Assembly: GCA_031119205.1 (NCBI GenBank)
Contig: JAVHYF010000032.1
Coordinates: 1-53,547, forward strand
Length of the DNA stretch: 53,547 bases
Origin: Moraxellaceae bacterium
Lineage (GTDB): Bacteria > Pseudomonadota > Gammaproteobacteria > Burkholderiales > Rhodocyclaceae
Direction of reading: 5' to 3'
This document shows, piece by piece, positions 24,999 to 33,333 of the stretch. A program made the translations under genes and the position numbers. The notes under the pieces were generated by a model. The model was not told the origin of the DNA and ran no database searches. It saw only the letters and a list, made by a program, of their open reading frames with translations. The number at the start of each line of letters is the position of its first letter. Within the stretch, counting starts at the first letter, position 1.

Positions 24999-25829
24999 TC
25001 AGCTGTCGGCCTGCGTCTTGCGCCAGTCACGCGGCGACTGGCCGGTGCTGGTCTTGAAGGCACGCGAGAAGGCGGCCTCGCTGCCGTAGCCCACCTCGGC
25101 GGCCACCACTTTCAACGGCCGGCCATGCAGTAGCGCGCGCTGGGCCAGGCTCACCCGCCAGCGCTGCAGGTAGACGCCCGGCGTGCAGCCCACGCTGTCG
25201 CGGAAGGCGTTGGCGAACACGCTGCGCGACATGCCGGCGCTGTCCGCCAGGTCGTCCAGCGACCAGTCGCGTGCGGGCTGTTCGTGCATCGCCACCAGCG
25301 CCAGGCGCAGGCGCGGGTCCGCCATGCCGGCCAGCATGCCGACCTGGGTGCGGCCTTCTTCCATGAGGTGGCGCAGCACCTGGATCAGCACGATCTCGAA
25401 CAGGCGGTCGAGCATTGCGCGCCGCCCGCAGTAGTCGGCGAAGGCCTCGGCGAACAGCAGCTCCAGCACTGGCGGGCCACCGGGTAGCGCAGACAACGGC
25501 AGGTGGATGAAGGCGGGCAGGGCGGCGGCCACCGGATTGGCGGCGCCACCTTCGAAGCGCAGGTTGGCGCAGGCCATGTCGGCGCCACGGGTCGGGTCGG
25601 TGACGAAGCGGTGCGCCAGCGGGCGCGGGTACAGCAGCAGGCTGGGCTCGCTGATCTGCGCAGCCAGTGCGGCGCCGTGGCGGACTTCCACGTCGCCCTG
25701 GCGGATCAGGTGCAACTGGCCGACGCCGCCATCCCCCGGCAGGTCGTTGATGCCGCACAGCGCGCCGGTGTGGAAGACCCGGGCGCTGACCGAGAAATGC
25801 TCCAGCAGGGCGGCGAGGCGGTCGGCCAT
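24999..25829 (-). CDS. AraC family regulator, divergent from ohr
   Basis: A protein of 276 residues. The N-terminus resembles a cupin_6 sensor ([18 protein letters not shown], then [14 protein letters not shown]). The C-terminal domain has two helix-turn-helix units: [21 protein letters not shown] and [19 protein letters not shown], with GQSPRDWR at the end. AGGAG lies six bases before the ATG at 25829. It is closely similar in layout to the AraC gene at 18242. The divergent ohr gene is 119 bases away across an AT-rich patch with nested inverted repeats (25829-25870). It probably controls ohr and itself. Confidence 0.92.
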   Translation of the reverse strand: MADRLAALLEHFSVSARVFHTGALCGINDLPGDGGVGQLHLIRQGDVEVRHGAALAAQISEPSLLLYPRPLAHRFVTDPTRGADMACANLRFEGGAANPVAAALPAFIHLPLSALPGGPPVLELLFAEAFADYCGRRAMLDRLFEIVLIQVLRHLMEEGRTQVGMLAGMADPRLRLALVAMHEQPARDWSLDDLADSAGMSRSVFANAFRDSVGCTPGVYLQRWRVSLAQRALLHGRPLKVVAAEVGYGSEAAFSRAFKTSTGQSPRDWRKTQADS

Positions 25830-25870
25830 TTGATACTCCTGATCAAGTTTTCAGGACTATACCTATCAAA
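25829..25870. promoter_or_regulatory. Nested inverted repeats in the araC-ohr divergent region
   Basis: An outer inverted repeat, TTTGATA (25829-25835) with TATCAAA (25864-25870), encloses CCTGA (25838-25842) and TCAGG (25851-25855). The patch is AT-rich against GC-rich surroundings and touches the AraC start codon. It fits an operator or promoter region for one or both genes. Confidence 0.5.
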
Positions 25871-25948
25871 CGGTGTGGCGGAACGGCGCACAGTACGTCC
25901 TGCCAGCCGGCAATCCTGCCGACGCGAAACAGAACAAGGAGCCTCACC

Positions 25949-26377
25949 ATGTCTCTCGACCAGATCCTCTACACCGCCGAAGCCACTGCCAACGGAGGCC
26001 GCGAAGGCCGTGCCGTGTCCTCCGACAAGGCGCTGGACGTGCAGCTGTCCACCCCGCGCGAACTGGGTGGCGCTGGCGGCCCCGGCACCAACCCGGAACA
26101 GCTGTTCGCCGCCGGCTATTCGGCCTGCTTCCTCGGCGCGATCAAGTTCGTCGCCGCCAGGGAGAAGGTGGCGCTGCCGGCCGACGCGCAGATCACCGGT
26201 CGTGTCGGCATCGGCCCGTTGCCCACCGGCTTCGGCATCCAGGCCGAACTGCGCATCAGCCTGCCCGGCGTGCCGCGCGAGCAGGCCCAGGCGCTGGTCG
26301 ACAAGGCCCACATCGTGTGCCCGTACTCCAACGCCACGCGCGGCAACATCGACGTGAATCTGGTGATCGTCGACTGA
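25949..26377 (+). CDS. ohr: Organic hydroperoxide resistance protein Ohr
   Basis: A protein of 142 residues, the normal size of Ohr. The reactive cysteines are Cys60 (GYSACFLGA) and Cys124 ([11 protein letters not shown]), with the conserved Arg20 and Glu50 that activate the peroxidatic cysteine. Ohr reduces organic hydroperoxides, typically fatty-acid peroxides, with lipoylated proteins as electron donors, in the cytoplasm. AAGGAG lies about ten bases before the ATG. Ohr is usually controlled by the MarR-type repressor OhrR; here no MarR gene is adjacent, and an AraC-type regulator takes that place. Confidence 0.95.
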   Translation: MSLDQILYTAEATANGGREGRAVSSDKALDVQLSTPRELGGAGGPGTNPEQLFAAGYSACFLGAIKFVAAREKVALPADAQITGRVGIGPLPTGFGIQAELRISLPGVPREQAQALVDKAHIVCPYSNATRGNIDVNLVIVD

Positions 26378-26543
26378 GCGACCGCGATCCTCGCGATGCC
26401 TGCGTCATGGTGCCGGCCGCCATGGCGCAGCTCGTCCGACGTCCATCACCCTGTGCGGGACGTCGGGCGAGCGGCATGACGCAATGGCCGGGCGGATGCA
26501 GGTAGGCTGGCGCTCCCGACCGTCGCCACGCTGCCGCGTGCCC

Positions 26544-27704
26544 ATGAACACCACCGCACCCGCCAACCTGTTTGCCGCCATCGAGCAGTGCGATGTCTTC
26601 GCGCTGGAACAACTGCTGCTGGCCGGGGCGGACCCGGACGAAGACGACCTGCATGGCTACCAGGCCACGCCGCTCGCGTATGCCTGCAGCCATGGTGACG
26701 AGGCGGCCGTGCGTCTGCTCTTGCAGGCGCTGGCCGACCCGGACGCGGCCGCCTTCGAGCCGCCCCTGGTGGCGGCCACCCAGCATGGTTTTGCGGACCT
26801 CGTGACGCTGCTGCTGGCGGCCGGCGCGAACGTGGACGCGGGCGACGAGACCGGCGCGACTGCGCTGTGGGTGGCTGCGGCCAACGGCTTCACCGACATC
26901 GCGCGCCTGCTGGTCGAAGCCGGGGCGAACCGGCAGCAGGCGGACAACGACGGCAAGCTGCCGGCCATCGTGGCACTGGAAAACGGCTACGCCGCCCTCG
27001 CGGGCTATCTGGAGGACCCGGCGCGCTATCCGGCCACCCATTCCCTGTGGCGTGGCAGCAAGAAGCGCGCACGCCAGAGCGCCGAAGCGCGCCGCACCGA
27101 GGTCATCGACAAGGCGATGGGCAAGGTGGTCGGCGGTGATGCTGCGCCTGCCGAGGAATGGACCTTCTCCGGTGGCATGGCCAGCAGTCAGTGGGCGACG
27201 CAGGACTTTGCGGCAGTCGCGGGCAGCGGCAAGGTCGAGCTGGCGGCGCGGATGATGGACGCCGGCCTCGACCCGGACTGGACGATGTTCAAGGGCGGCG
27301 CCACGGCACTGATGATGGCCGCGAACGCGGGTGAACTGGAAGCCGTACAGCTGCTGCTCGCACGCGGCGCCAACGCCAACTACCGCAACGAAAAAGGGCT
27401 GACCGCCTTGCACATGGCCTTGCACAAGCCATCGCTGCGGGTACATGGCCCGGTCATCCAGGCCTTGCTGGCGGCGGGGGCGGATGCGAATGCCGTCGAC
27501 GGCGAAGGCCAGCGGCCCTTGCAGCGCGCGCTGGTGCATGCGCTGCCCGGCATCGTGCAGTTGCTCATCGACGGCGGGGCCGACCCCTTCGTGCGCGACC
27601 GCGCCGGCCGTATGCCGTCCGACTGGGCGCCAGTAAGTGGCAAACATGCCGCCGCCATCCAGGCCCTGCTGGAGGCTGCGCGGCAGAAAACGCGCGGGAC
27701 CTGA
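26544..27704 (+). CDS. Ankyrin-repeat protein
   Basis: A protein of 386 residues. At least eight ankyrin repeats are visible in two blocks. Residues about 8-150 include PLAYACSHGDEAAVRLLLQA, ALWVAAANGFTDIARLLVEA and GADPDEDD-type loops. Residues about 225-385 include ALMMAANAGELEAVQLLLARG, ALHMALHK and QRPLQRALVHALPGIVQLL. A basic, non-repeat stretch (GSKKRARQSAEARR) separates them. No signal peptide or transmembrane segment, so it is probably a cytoplasmic binding protein. The ATG at 26544 starts just before the first repeat. It overlaps no neighbour, and the convergent gene ends eight bases away. The partner is unknown. Confidence 0.87.
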   Translation: MNTTAPANLFAAIEQCDVFALEQLLLAGADPDEDDLHGYQATPLAYACSHGDEAAVRLLLQALADPDAAAFEPPLVAATQHGFADLVTLLLAAGANVDAGDETGATALWVAAANGFTDIARLLVEAGANRQQADNDGKLPAIVALENGYAALAGYLEDPARYPATHSLWRGSKKRARQSAEARRTEVIDKAMGKVVGGDAAPAEEWTFSGGMASSQWATQDFAAVAGSGKVELAARMMDAGLDPDWTMFKGGATALMMAANAGELEAVQLLLARGANANYRNEKGLTALHMALHKPSLRVHGPVIQALLAAGADANAVDGEGQRPLQRALVHALPGIVQLLIDGGADPFVRDRAGRMPSDWAPVSGKHAAAIQALLEAARQKTRGT

Positions 27705-27712
27705 ACGCCGCG

Positions 27713-29434
27713 TCAGGTCGCTGCGTGTTGCAGGCCGCTGTCGCGGGCAATGCGTTCCATCATCGCTTCCGCCATCGGCTGGCCGCGTAGCGTGTCCGCC
27801 ACGACGATGTGGCTGCCCTTGTCCAGTTTCGCGACCACGCGGTAGATCGTCTCGTGGCGCGCGCCCTGCTGGGTGCGGAAGCTGACGTCCAGCGCCAGGT
27901 GACGGATGTCCTGCCGGCGTGCGCTGCGCCGGTGTACGGGAATGCCGAGGAAGCGTCGCTCGGTGCGCAGTCCGCCGCGGTCGATGTGTACGCGCAGGCT
28001 GTTGCCCAGTCCCCACAGGCCGAAGCCGGTGATCAACGCACCGAACAGGCTGAAGATGATGAGGAAGAACACCGGTGCGCCCATCATGTACGCGCCGATG
28101 CCGGCGCCGCTGAAGATCAGGCCGAACACGAACCATCCGATGGCCAGGCCGGCATGCCGCGCCGGGGCGAAGTACAGCTCCAGTGCGTCGCCGTGCCGGG
28201 TGATCTGCGCCAGTTCTTCCACAGCGGCGCTGCGCTGTGCCTGCACTGCCGGTTGGTCCTCGCTGTCCTGCGTGATCAGGCGTGCGCGCGAGCCGGTGGC
28301 GAACACCGGAATCGCGAAGCGGCGCGAGAAGCGTGGCGTGCCTTCCTCGCTGTCGAGTTCGACGCGCCAGCCGTGGTGGCTGCCGTCCTCATCCGGATCG
28401 CTGCTCGCCGGCAGGTCGCGTGGCACGTCGAAGCGGAATGACAGACGGGTTCCCTCCGCCGTCCGCGCTGCCTGCGCCAGGCCATCGGTCTGCCACAGCA
28501 GGCGCTCCTGCCACTTCGTCTCGCCGCCGCTGCGGTTGCGCCAGTGGTTGATGCAGCTGAGCACCACCTTGTAGCGGTGTTGCGGGTCGTGTCGTGTACG
28601 CAGCGTCAGGCTGCCGCCGACGTGCCCGCCCAGCGAACCGGGAAAGGGGTCCAGCTGCAGGCGCAGGTCGCCATGACGACGCCATTCCAGCGTTGCGCGG
28701 ACGGCCCAGACCAGCAGACCCACTCCAGCGATCGGAAACAGCATCGCGATGATCACGCCGGGCTTCGGGTTGTCCAGGAGCTTTGGTCCATGCAGGAACA
28801 TGATGGGCGCGCACAGCAGGTTCCAGAAGCTGGCGAAGCCCCAGGCGACGTAGACCTCCATGCGCTTGTCGGAGCGGATGCGGTTGTCCGCCCACTCGCG
28901 CTTCGCCAGCCAGGGTTTGCCTTCGGTGCCCGGCGGCACCACGACGGGCCGCGGCTTGCGCCACAGCAGCCAGATGAAGCCGGCGCCGAAGCCGCCGAAC
29001 ATCAGCACGAACACCATGTGAAACAGCAGCAGGGGCATGCGCAGGCTGCGATCCAGCACGGCGTCCTGCGGCGCATCGGGATTCACCCAGGCGGTCACCG
29101 GCTGCTCGTGCGCCAGTGCGTGCTTCAGGTCATGGGCGAGGATCTGCTGGAAGTCGCCGATGTCGTCGGCGCGGTCGACGATCGCCACGCGCCGGCTCTC
29201 GTAGTCGATGCCGTTGAAACGGTAGCGGTAGTGCGCCGTGGCAAGGTGGGACGTCCTGCCGCCGTCACCGGCCTTCAGCAGTTGTGCCTGCACCGGTTGC
29301 CAGGCTTGCATGCGCGCCCAGTCGTACAGCATGGGCACCACGTTGTAGGACAGGACAAAGATGCCGGTGGCGAGGAAGGGCAGGGAGAACAGCGTGCCCA
29401 GCCATCGGCTGACTGTGTGTTTCGGTCGATGCAT
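27713..29434 (-). CDS. DUF3592-type integral membrane protein
   Basis: A protein of about 573 residues. A first transmembrane helix lies near residues 13-33, followed by an extracytoplasmic segment of the DUF3592 type (VQAQLLKAGDGG..., THYRYRFNGIDYESRRV-like, then VTAWVNPDAPQDAVLD). Further helices follow near residues 130-155 and 200-255. A large beta-rich soluble domain comes next, then two more helices near 440-490 and a soluble C-terminal domain. The pattern WVNPxxPxxAVLDR is typical of DUF3592. The start is uncertain: ATG 29434 or ATG 29482, neither with a clear ribosome site. No enzymatic motif. Function unknown. Confidence 0.72.
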   Translation of the reverse strand: MHRPKHTVSRWLGTLFSLPFLATGIFVLSYNVVPMLYDWARMQAWQPVQAQLLKAGDGGRTSHLATAHYRYRFNGIDYESRRVAIVDRADDIGDFQQILAHDLKHALAHEQPVTAWVNPDAPQDAVLDRSLRMPLLLFHMVFVLMFGGFGAGFIWLLWRKPRPVVVPPGTEGKPWLAKREWADNRIRSDKRMEVYVAWGFASFWNLLCAPIMFLHGPKLLDNPKPGVIIAMLFPIAGVGLLVWAVRATLEWRRHGDLRLQLDPFPGSLGGHVGGSLTLRTRHDPQHRYKVVLSCINHWRNRSGGETKWQERLLWQTDGLAQAARTAEGTRLSFRFDVPRDLPASSDPDEDGSHHGWRVELDSEEGTPRFSRRFAIPVFATGSRARLITQDSEDQPAVQAQRSAAVEELAQITRHGDALELYFAPARHAGLAIGWFVFGLIFSGAGIGAYMMGAPVFFLIIFSLFGALITGFGLWGLGNSLRVHIDRGGLRTERRFLGIPVHRRSARRQDIRHLALDVSFRTQQGARHETIYRVVAKLDKGSHIVVADTLRGQPMAEAMMERIARDSGLQHAAT

Positions 29435-29536
29435 CGGGTGCTGCGGCGCTGACAGAGGCAGAGGTGTGCCGCATCCTGCCATGCACCCACAGCGCTGTGT
29501 CGCCCGGGGTGCCGGGCGGCAGACACTTGCGGGAAG

Positions 29537-29576
29537 TGACCGTTGCCGGCGCGGTATCCCGCGCCGGCAACGGTCG
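29537..29576. terminator. Perfect 17-pair hairpin after the polyserine esterase gene
   Basis: CCGTTGCCGGCGCGG (29540-29554) pairs perfectly with 29559-29573 around TATC. Two more flanking pairs, then a G-T wobble, extend it. It lies just past the minus-strand stop at 29584. There is no T-run, so it may act as a transcript-end stabiliser or factor-independent terminator. Confidence 0.6.
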
Positions 29577-29583
29577 CGTGCGC

Positions 29584-30702
29584 TTACTTCAGGTGCTGCA
29601 CCAGCGGTGAGTTGAGGTCACGCAGGCCATCCACCACCAGCTTGCCGACAGCGATGGCGCCGGTCTCGCGGAAGTGCGTGTTGTCCTGCGTGTCAGACGT
29701 GTAGTACGGATAGCCTTCCGAAGCCTTCACCCACATGAAGTGCGCCTTCGAGCCTTCCTCACCCACGCTCTTGAAGAAGGCCATGCTGCGCGCGGTGAGG
29801 TCGATCACCGGCGTGTTGGTGGCCGTACCCAGGTTGCGCACCGCCTGCGGGTAGTCGCCGCCCTTGGTGGTGATGTGGCTGTTGCGCATGTTGCCGGAGC
29901 CGTCGGTGGCGAAGGTGCGGCGCGTCACCGGGGTGATCAGGATGGGGTGGGCCCCCACGCTGCGCGCGTAGTCCACGTAGCTGGTCTTCAGCGTGTTGTA
30001 GAAGGTGGTCGCGGCAGGGTTGCCGTCCTCGTCGTTGTGGCCGAACTGGATCAGCAGGTAATCACCCGCGCGGATCTGGTTCTTGATGTTCGTGTAGTTC
30101 GAGGTGCTGAGGAAGCTGGTGGTGCTGGCGCCGGACTTGGCGTGGTCCACCACGGTGGCCGTGTCCTTGAAGTACATCTGGAAGGGCTGGCCCCAGCCCA
30201 TGCGCGGGTAGCGCGCGGCTTCGTACAGGCTGGCGGTGGAGTCGCCGGCGATGAAGATGCGGATGCCCGACGTGCCGCCGGAACTGCTGGACGAGCTGCT
30301 CGACGAGGAGCTCGATGAACTCGACGAGGAAGAGCTTGAGCTCGAAGAGGAGCTGGACGAAGAGGAACTGGACGAAGAAGATGACGACGAGCTGGAACTG
30401 CTGGAGCTGCTGCTCGACGAGGATGATGAGCTGGACGAGGACGAGCCGTTCGGCACCGAGCACTCGTTGACGCCGCCAGCGATCTTGCCGCCGAAGGTGG
30501 CTTCGCTGCAGGCGAAGGCGCCGTTCAGGGTCTTGTACAGGAACTGGTCGGCGCGGCCGAAGGCCACGTTGGTGGAGACGGCGACGGAACAGGCCGTGCC
30601 CTCCTTGCAGATCGTCACGTAGCCCGCCGGGCGGTTGGCGGCGAATGCACTGCCTGCGGCGACGGCCAGCACGGCCGTCAGCCACCATTGTTTCAACTTC
30701 AT
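29584..30702 (-). CDS. Exported SGNH-hydrolase (rhamnogalacturonan acetylesterase type) with polyserine linker
   Basis: A protein of 372 residues. A signal peptide ends near SAFA (residue 21). A module of about 65 residues with four cysteines (PAGYVTICKEGTACSVAV to GGVNECSVPNG) follows, then more than 50 consecutive serines. The C-terminal 220 residues are an SGNH hydrolase of the carbohydrate esterase family 12 type: nucleophile Ser in FIAGDSTASLY, Gly in AKSGAST, Asn in QFGHNDEDG, and Asp/His in DTQDNTHFRETG. CE12 enzymes remove acetyl groups from rhamnogalacturonan. Serine linkers are known from secreted polysaccharide-degrading enzymes of gammaproteobacteria. The gene at 31591 carries the same N-terminal module and linker. 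Confidence 0.9.
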   Translation of the reverse strand: MKLKQWWLTAVLAVAAGSAFAANRPAGYVTICKEGTACSVAVSTNVAFGRADQFLYKTLNGAFACSEATFGGKIAGGVNECSVPNGSSSSSSSSSSSSSSSSSSSSSSSSSSSSSSSSSSSSSSSSSSSSSSSSSSSSSSSGGTSGIRIFIAGDSTASLYEAARYPRMGWGQPFQMYFKDTATVVDHAKSGASTTSFLSTSNYTNIKNQIRAGDYLLIQFGHNDEDGNPAATTFYNTLKTSYVDYARSVGAHPILITPVTRRTFATDGSGNMRNSHITTKGGDYPQAVRNLGTATNTPVIDLTARSMAFFKSVGEEGSKAHFMWVKASEGYPYYTSDTQDNTHFRETGAIAVGKLVVDGLRDLNSPLVQHLK

Positions 30703-30968
30703 TGTCGTCTCCTCCTGGGTTCAGGTCGGCACCTGGCCGCCTTGTTCTGGTCTGTGTCGGGCCTGCGCAGGGCGGCCACCTTGTGGTGGCGGGCGCGTCA
30801 AGCCCCGCGCAAGCTAGCGTCGATGCCGCACCGTGACTTGATCGGGATTGCGCTTTTCGAAGCCCGCGTGACCGCCTTCACGTCGCTGCTTGCTGCGCCG
30901 CCGCAGCCTCCGGCGCCAAGGCGTGCCAGCATTCGCGTCTTCTGCAACCCGAGATACCTGTTCCCGCC

Positions 30969-31382
30969 ATGCGTACCCGTCTCACCACCACCCTTGCTGC
31001 CGCCACCGTTGCGCTGGCCCTGTTCACCGGCTGCGCCAAGGAACCGGCCATCGATGCCGACCAGGCCGAGCGGGCGGTCCCGCAGTTCCATACCGCACTG
31101 AACGACGGCAACTTCGACGCCATCTACGAAGCGGCCGCCCCGGCGCTGAAGAGCAGTCAGCCGCAGGCGGACTTCGTGAAGTACCTGCAGGCCGTGCGCG
31201 GCAAGCTCGGCATGATCCGTGGCACCCAGCGCACCGGCACCAAGGTGGACGGCAAGCAGGCGACGCTCACCTACAAGTCGGACTACGAGGGCGGCGAAGC
31301 GAGCGAGGAGTTCGTCATCCTGCTGGAGCCGGAGAAGGAGCCGGTGCTGGTCGGCTACCGCATGTTGTCGCCAGCGCTGTAG
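30969..31382 (+). CDS. Small lipoprotein, DUF4019-like
   Basis: A protein of 137 residues with a lipobox LFTGC (Cys22), so it is probably a lipoprotein in the periplasmic face of a membrane. The mature part has a helix (AERAVPQFHTALNDGNFDAIYEAAA) and a beta-sheet region (GTKVDGKQATLTYKSDYEGGEASEEFVILL) that suggest an NTF2/DUF4019-like cone fold. It lies between the two divergent polyserine genes but has no sequence link to them. Monocistronic. Function unknown. Confidence 0.75.
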   Translation: MRTRLTTTLAAATVALALFTGCAKEPAIDADQAERAVPQFHTALNDGNFDAIYEAAAPALKSSQPQADFVKYLQAVRGKLGMIRGTQRTGTKVDGKQATLTYKSDYEGGEASEEFVILLEPEKEPVLVGYRMLSPAL

Positions 31383-31590
31383 GAAGCCGCAACAAAATGG
31401 TTCTGGCGTTATTGCATCTCCTTGCCGTACTACTTGCACTGGCAGCAAAGATGCGCCTGGCCAGAACCGCTGCGCTCCATCCTGTCGCGGCTTCCACGGC
31501 GTAGCCACGGATTCCTGAAACATCTGCAGCGCATGCTGGGCCCGCGCGGCAGCGTCGCCGCGCGTGGATAACAACAACAGGAGCGTGATG

Positions 31591-32784
31591 ATGAAGTGGA
31601 TGCAGGGATGGATGGCCGCTGCGATGCTGGCGGCCGCGGGAACGGCCATGGCCGCCAACCGGCCGGCCGGTTACGTGACGATCTGCAAGGAGAATGCTGC
31701 TTGCTCGGTGGCGGTGGCGAGTAACGTCGCCTTCGGCCGTGCGGACCAGTTCTTCTACAAGGTGATCACCGGCAGCTTCAGCTGCAACGATGCCACCTTC
31801 GGCGGGCGCGTCGGCGGTGGTGTCAATGAATGCTCGGTGCCGGGCGGTGCAGGTTCGTCCAGTTCGTCGTCCAGCTCGTCCTCCAGTTCATCGTCTTCTT
31901 CCTCGTCATCCTCGTCGAGCAGCTCCTCCAGCAGTTCTTCAAGCAGCTCGTCCTCGTCTTCGTCGTCATCGTCGTCTTCCTCTTCCTCTTCCTCTTCCTC
32001 GTCGAGTTCCTCTTCGGGTTCGTCCGGCGGCGCCAGCGGCAGCGCACTCAACCTCGCGCGCTACGCGCTGGCCGGCAACCATGTACTGCCGTCGTCGAAC
32101 GCGGCTGAGGCTTCCAGCGTCACCTGGAACTGGGACACCGACACGCTGTTCGTCATCGGTGACGAAGGCAAGCGCATCGTCCAGGTGAGCAAGCAGGGCG
32201 TGCAGATCGACACGATGACGCTGTCCGGCTTCGATGACACCGAAGGCATCACCTACGCCGGCAACGGCAGGTTCGTCGTCACGGAAGAGCGCCTGCAGGA
32301 CGCGTATGAAGTCCAGTACGTGGCTGGTGCCACGGCGAAGCGCGGCGACCTCACCGTACTGTCCATCGGCGCGACGGTGGGCAACGAGGGTATCGAGGGC
32401 ATTGCGCTGGACCGCATCTCCGGTCGCTACATCGCGGTGAAGGAGAAGTCGCCGCAGGCCGTGCACGACCTCACGCTGAACTTCGCCGCGAAGACCATCA
32501 ACGTGGCGACGCTATTCGCGCCGACGCCGCTGGGCCTGGTGGACCTCTCCGACGTACAACCGCTGGCGAACGTGGCGGGCCTGGACGTCACCGGCCGCAT
32601 GAACCTGCTGATCCTCAGCCAGGAATCCTCGCAACTGCTGGAGGTGACGCGTAACGGCGAGGTGGTGAGCCGGCTGGATATCAGCGGCATTTCCACCGAT
32701 ATCGAGGGCGTGACCGTGGATGCCAGTGGCACGATCTATCTCGTGGCGCAGACACCGCGGCTGTATGTGCTGAGGCCGAACTGA
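31591..32784 (+). CDS. Exported SdiA-regulated-type beta-propeller with polyserine linker
   Basis: A protein of 397 residues. After the signal peptide (ending AMAA, about residue 22) comes the same cysteine-containing module as in the esterase gene (PAGYVTICKENAACSVAV to GGGVNECSVPGG), then about 55 serines. The C-terminal 240 residues resemble the SdiA-regulated (YjiK) beta-propeller family: LPSSNAAEASSVTWNWDT, GFDDTEGITYAGNGRFVVTEE, NEGIEGIALDRISGRYIAVKE and STDIEGVTVDASGTIYLVAQ. AGGAG stands seven bases before the ATG at 31591; an ATG one codon earlier is possible. A hairpin follows at 32812. The propeller ligand is unknown; a polysaccharide-related or surface role comes from the shared module. 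Confidence 0.85.
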   Translation: MKWMQGWMAAAMLAAAGTAMAANRPAGYVTICKENAACSVAVASNVAFGRADQFFYKVITGSFSCNDATFGGRVGGGVNECSVPGGAGSSSSSSSSSSSSSSSSSSSSSSSSSSSSSSSSSSSSSSSSSSSSSSSSSSSSSSGSSGGASGSALNLARYALAGNHVLPSSNAAEASSVTWNWDTDTLFVIGDEGKRIVQVSKQGVQIDTMTLSGFDDTEGITYAGNGRFVVTEERLQDAYEVQYVAGATAKRGDLTVLSIGATVGNEGIEGIALDRISGRYIAVKEKSPQAVHDLTLNFAAKTINVATLFAPTPLGLVDLSDVQPLANVAGLDVTGRMNLLILSQESSQLLEVTRNGEVVSRLDISGISTDIEGVTVDASGTIYLVAQTPRLYVLRPN

Positions 32785-32811
32785 GGCTGCGCTGACTCTG
32801 GTTGACGCTGG

Positions 32812-32838
32812 CCGTGCGGGCGACAGCCGTCCGCACGG
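32812..32838 (+). terminator. Hairpin after the polyserine propeller gene
   Basis: CCGTGCGG (32812-32819) pairs with CCGCACGG (32831-32838) around an eleven-base loop, 28 bases after the stop. It is followed by TTATCAT rather than a full T-run. Confidence 0.45.
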
Positions 32839-32877
32839 TTATCATCGGGCCACGATTCTCCTCACGGAGCGAGCACG

Positions 32878-33294
32878 GTGGTCCATCAGGAAAACTTCAT
32901 CGTTAGCACGGTCCGCCGCGGCATGACCGAGGTGACCGACCCCGTCGCTGCTGTGGTCGCCCGCACCGGTTTCGCGGCTGGCGTGGTGCACGTCTTCGTA
33001 CGCCACACCAGTTGCTCGCTGCTGATCACGGAGAACGCCGACCCCACCGTGCGGCGCGATCTCGAAACCCTCGCACAACGCTGGGCGCCGGATGGCGATT
33101 CGGCCTACCTGCATGACACCGAAGGCGACGACGACATGGCCGCGCATGCACGCGCCGTGCTGACCGGTACGTCGGTCAGCGTGCCGCTGGCGCAGGGCGA
33201 GCTGTTGCTCGGCACCTGGCAGGGCATCTACCTGTGGGAGCACCGCAGTCACGGTCATCGACGCGAGATTGTCGTGACCGTGACCGGAGAATGA
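32878..33294 (+). CDS. yjbQ: YjbQ family (UPF0047) protein
   Basis: A protein of 138 residues, the family length. The segments VVHVFVRHTSCSLLITENADP (residues about 37-57), RDLETLAQRW, DTEGDDDMAAH and GELLLGTWQGIYLWEH are characteristic of YjbQ/UPF0047, including the His and Asp cluster that forms a metal or phosphate site. Some members show weak thiamine-phosphate synthase activity; the true role is unsettled. Starts at GTG 32878, with GGAG about eight bases upstream. Convergent with the gene at 33334, with a hairpin between. Confidence 0.92.
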   Translation: MVHQENFIVSTVRRGMTEVTDPVAAVVARTGFAAGVVHVFVRHTSCSLLITENADPTVRRDLETLAQRWAPDGDSAYLHDTEGDDDMAAHARAVLTGTSVSVPLAQGELLLGTWQGIYLWEHRSHGHRREIVVTVTGE

Positions 33295-33300
33295 GAAAGT

Positions 33301-33323
33301 GCGGCCGGACATCGCCCGGCCGC
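33301..33323. terminator. Hairpin between convergent genes
   Basis: GCGGCCGG (33301-33308) pairs with CCGGCCGC (33316-33323). It lies between the stops of two convergent genes and could act in both directions. No T-run. Confidence 0.5.
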
Positions 33324-33333
33324 GACCTTCGCC

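Noticed and set aside
30236-30622. Plus-strand frame encoding a Glu/Asp/Leu-rich protein opposite the polyserine linker
   Set aside because: It is the antisense reading of serine codons; an equivalent acidic frame appears opposite the second polyserine gene (31755-32051), confirming the artefact.
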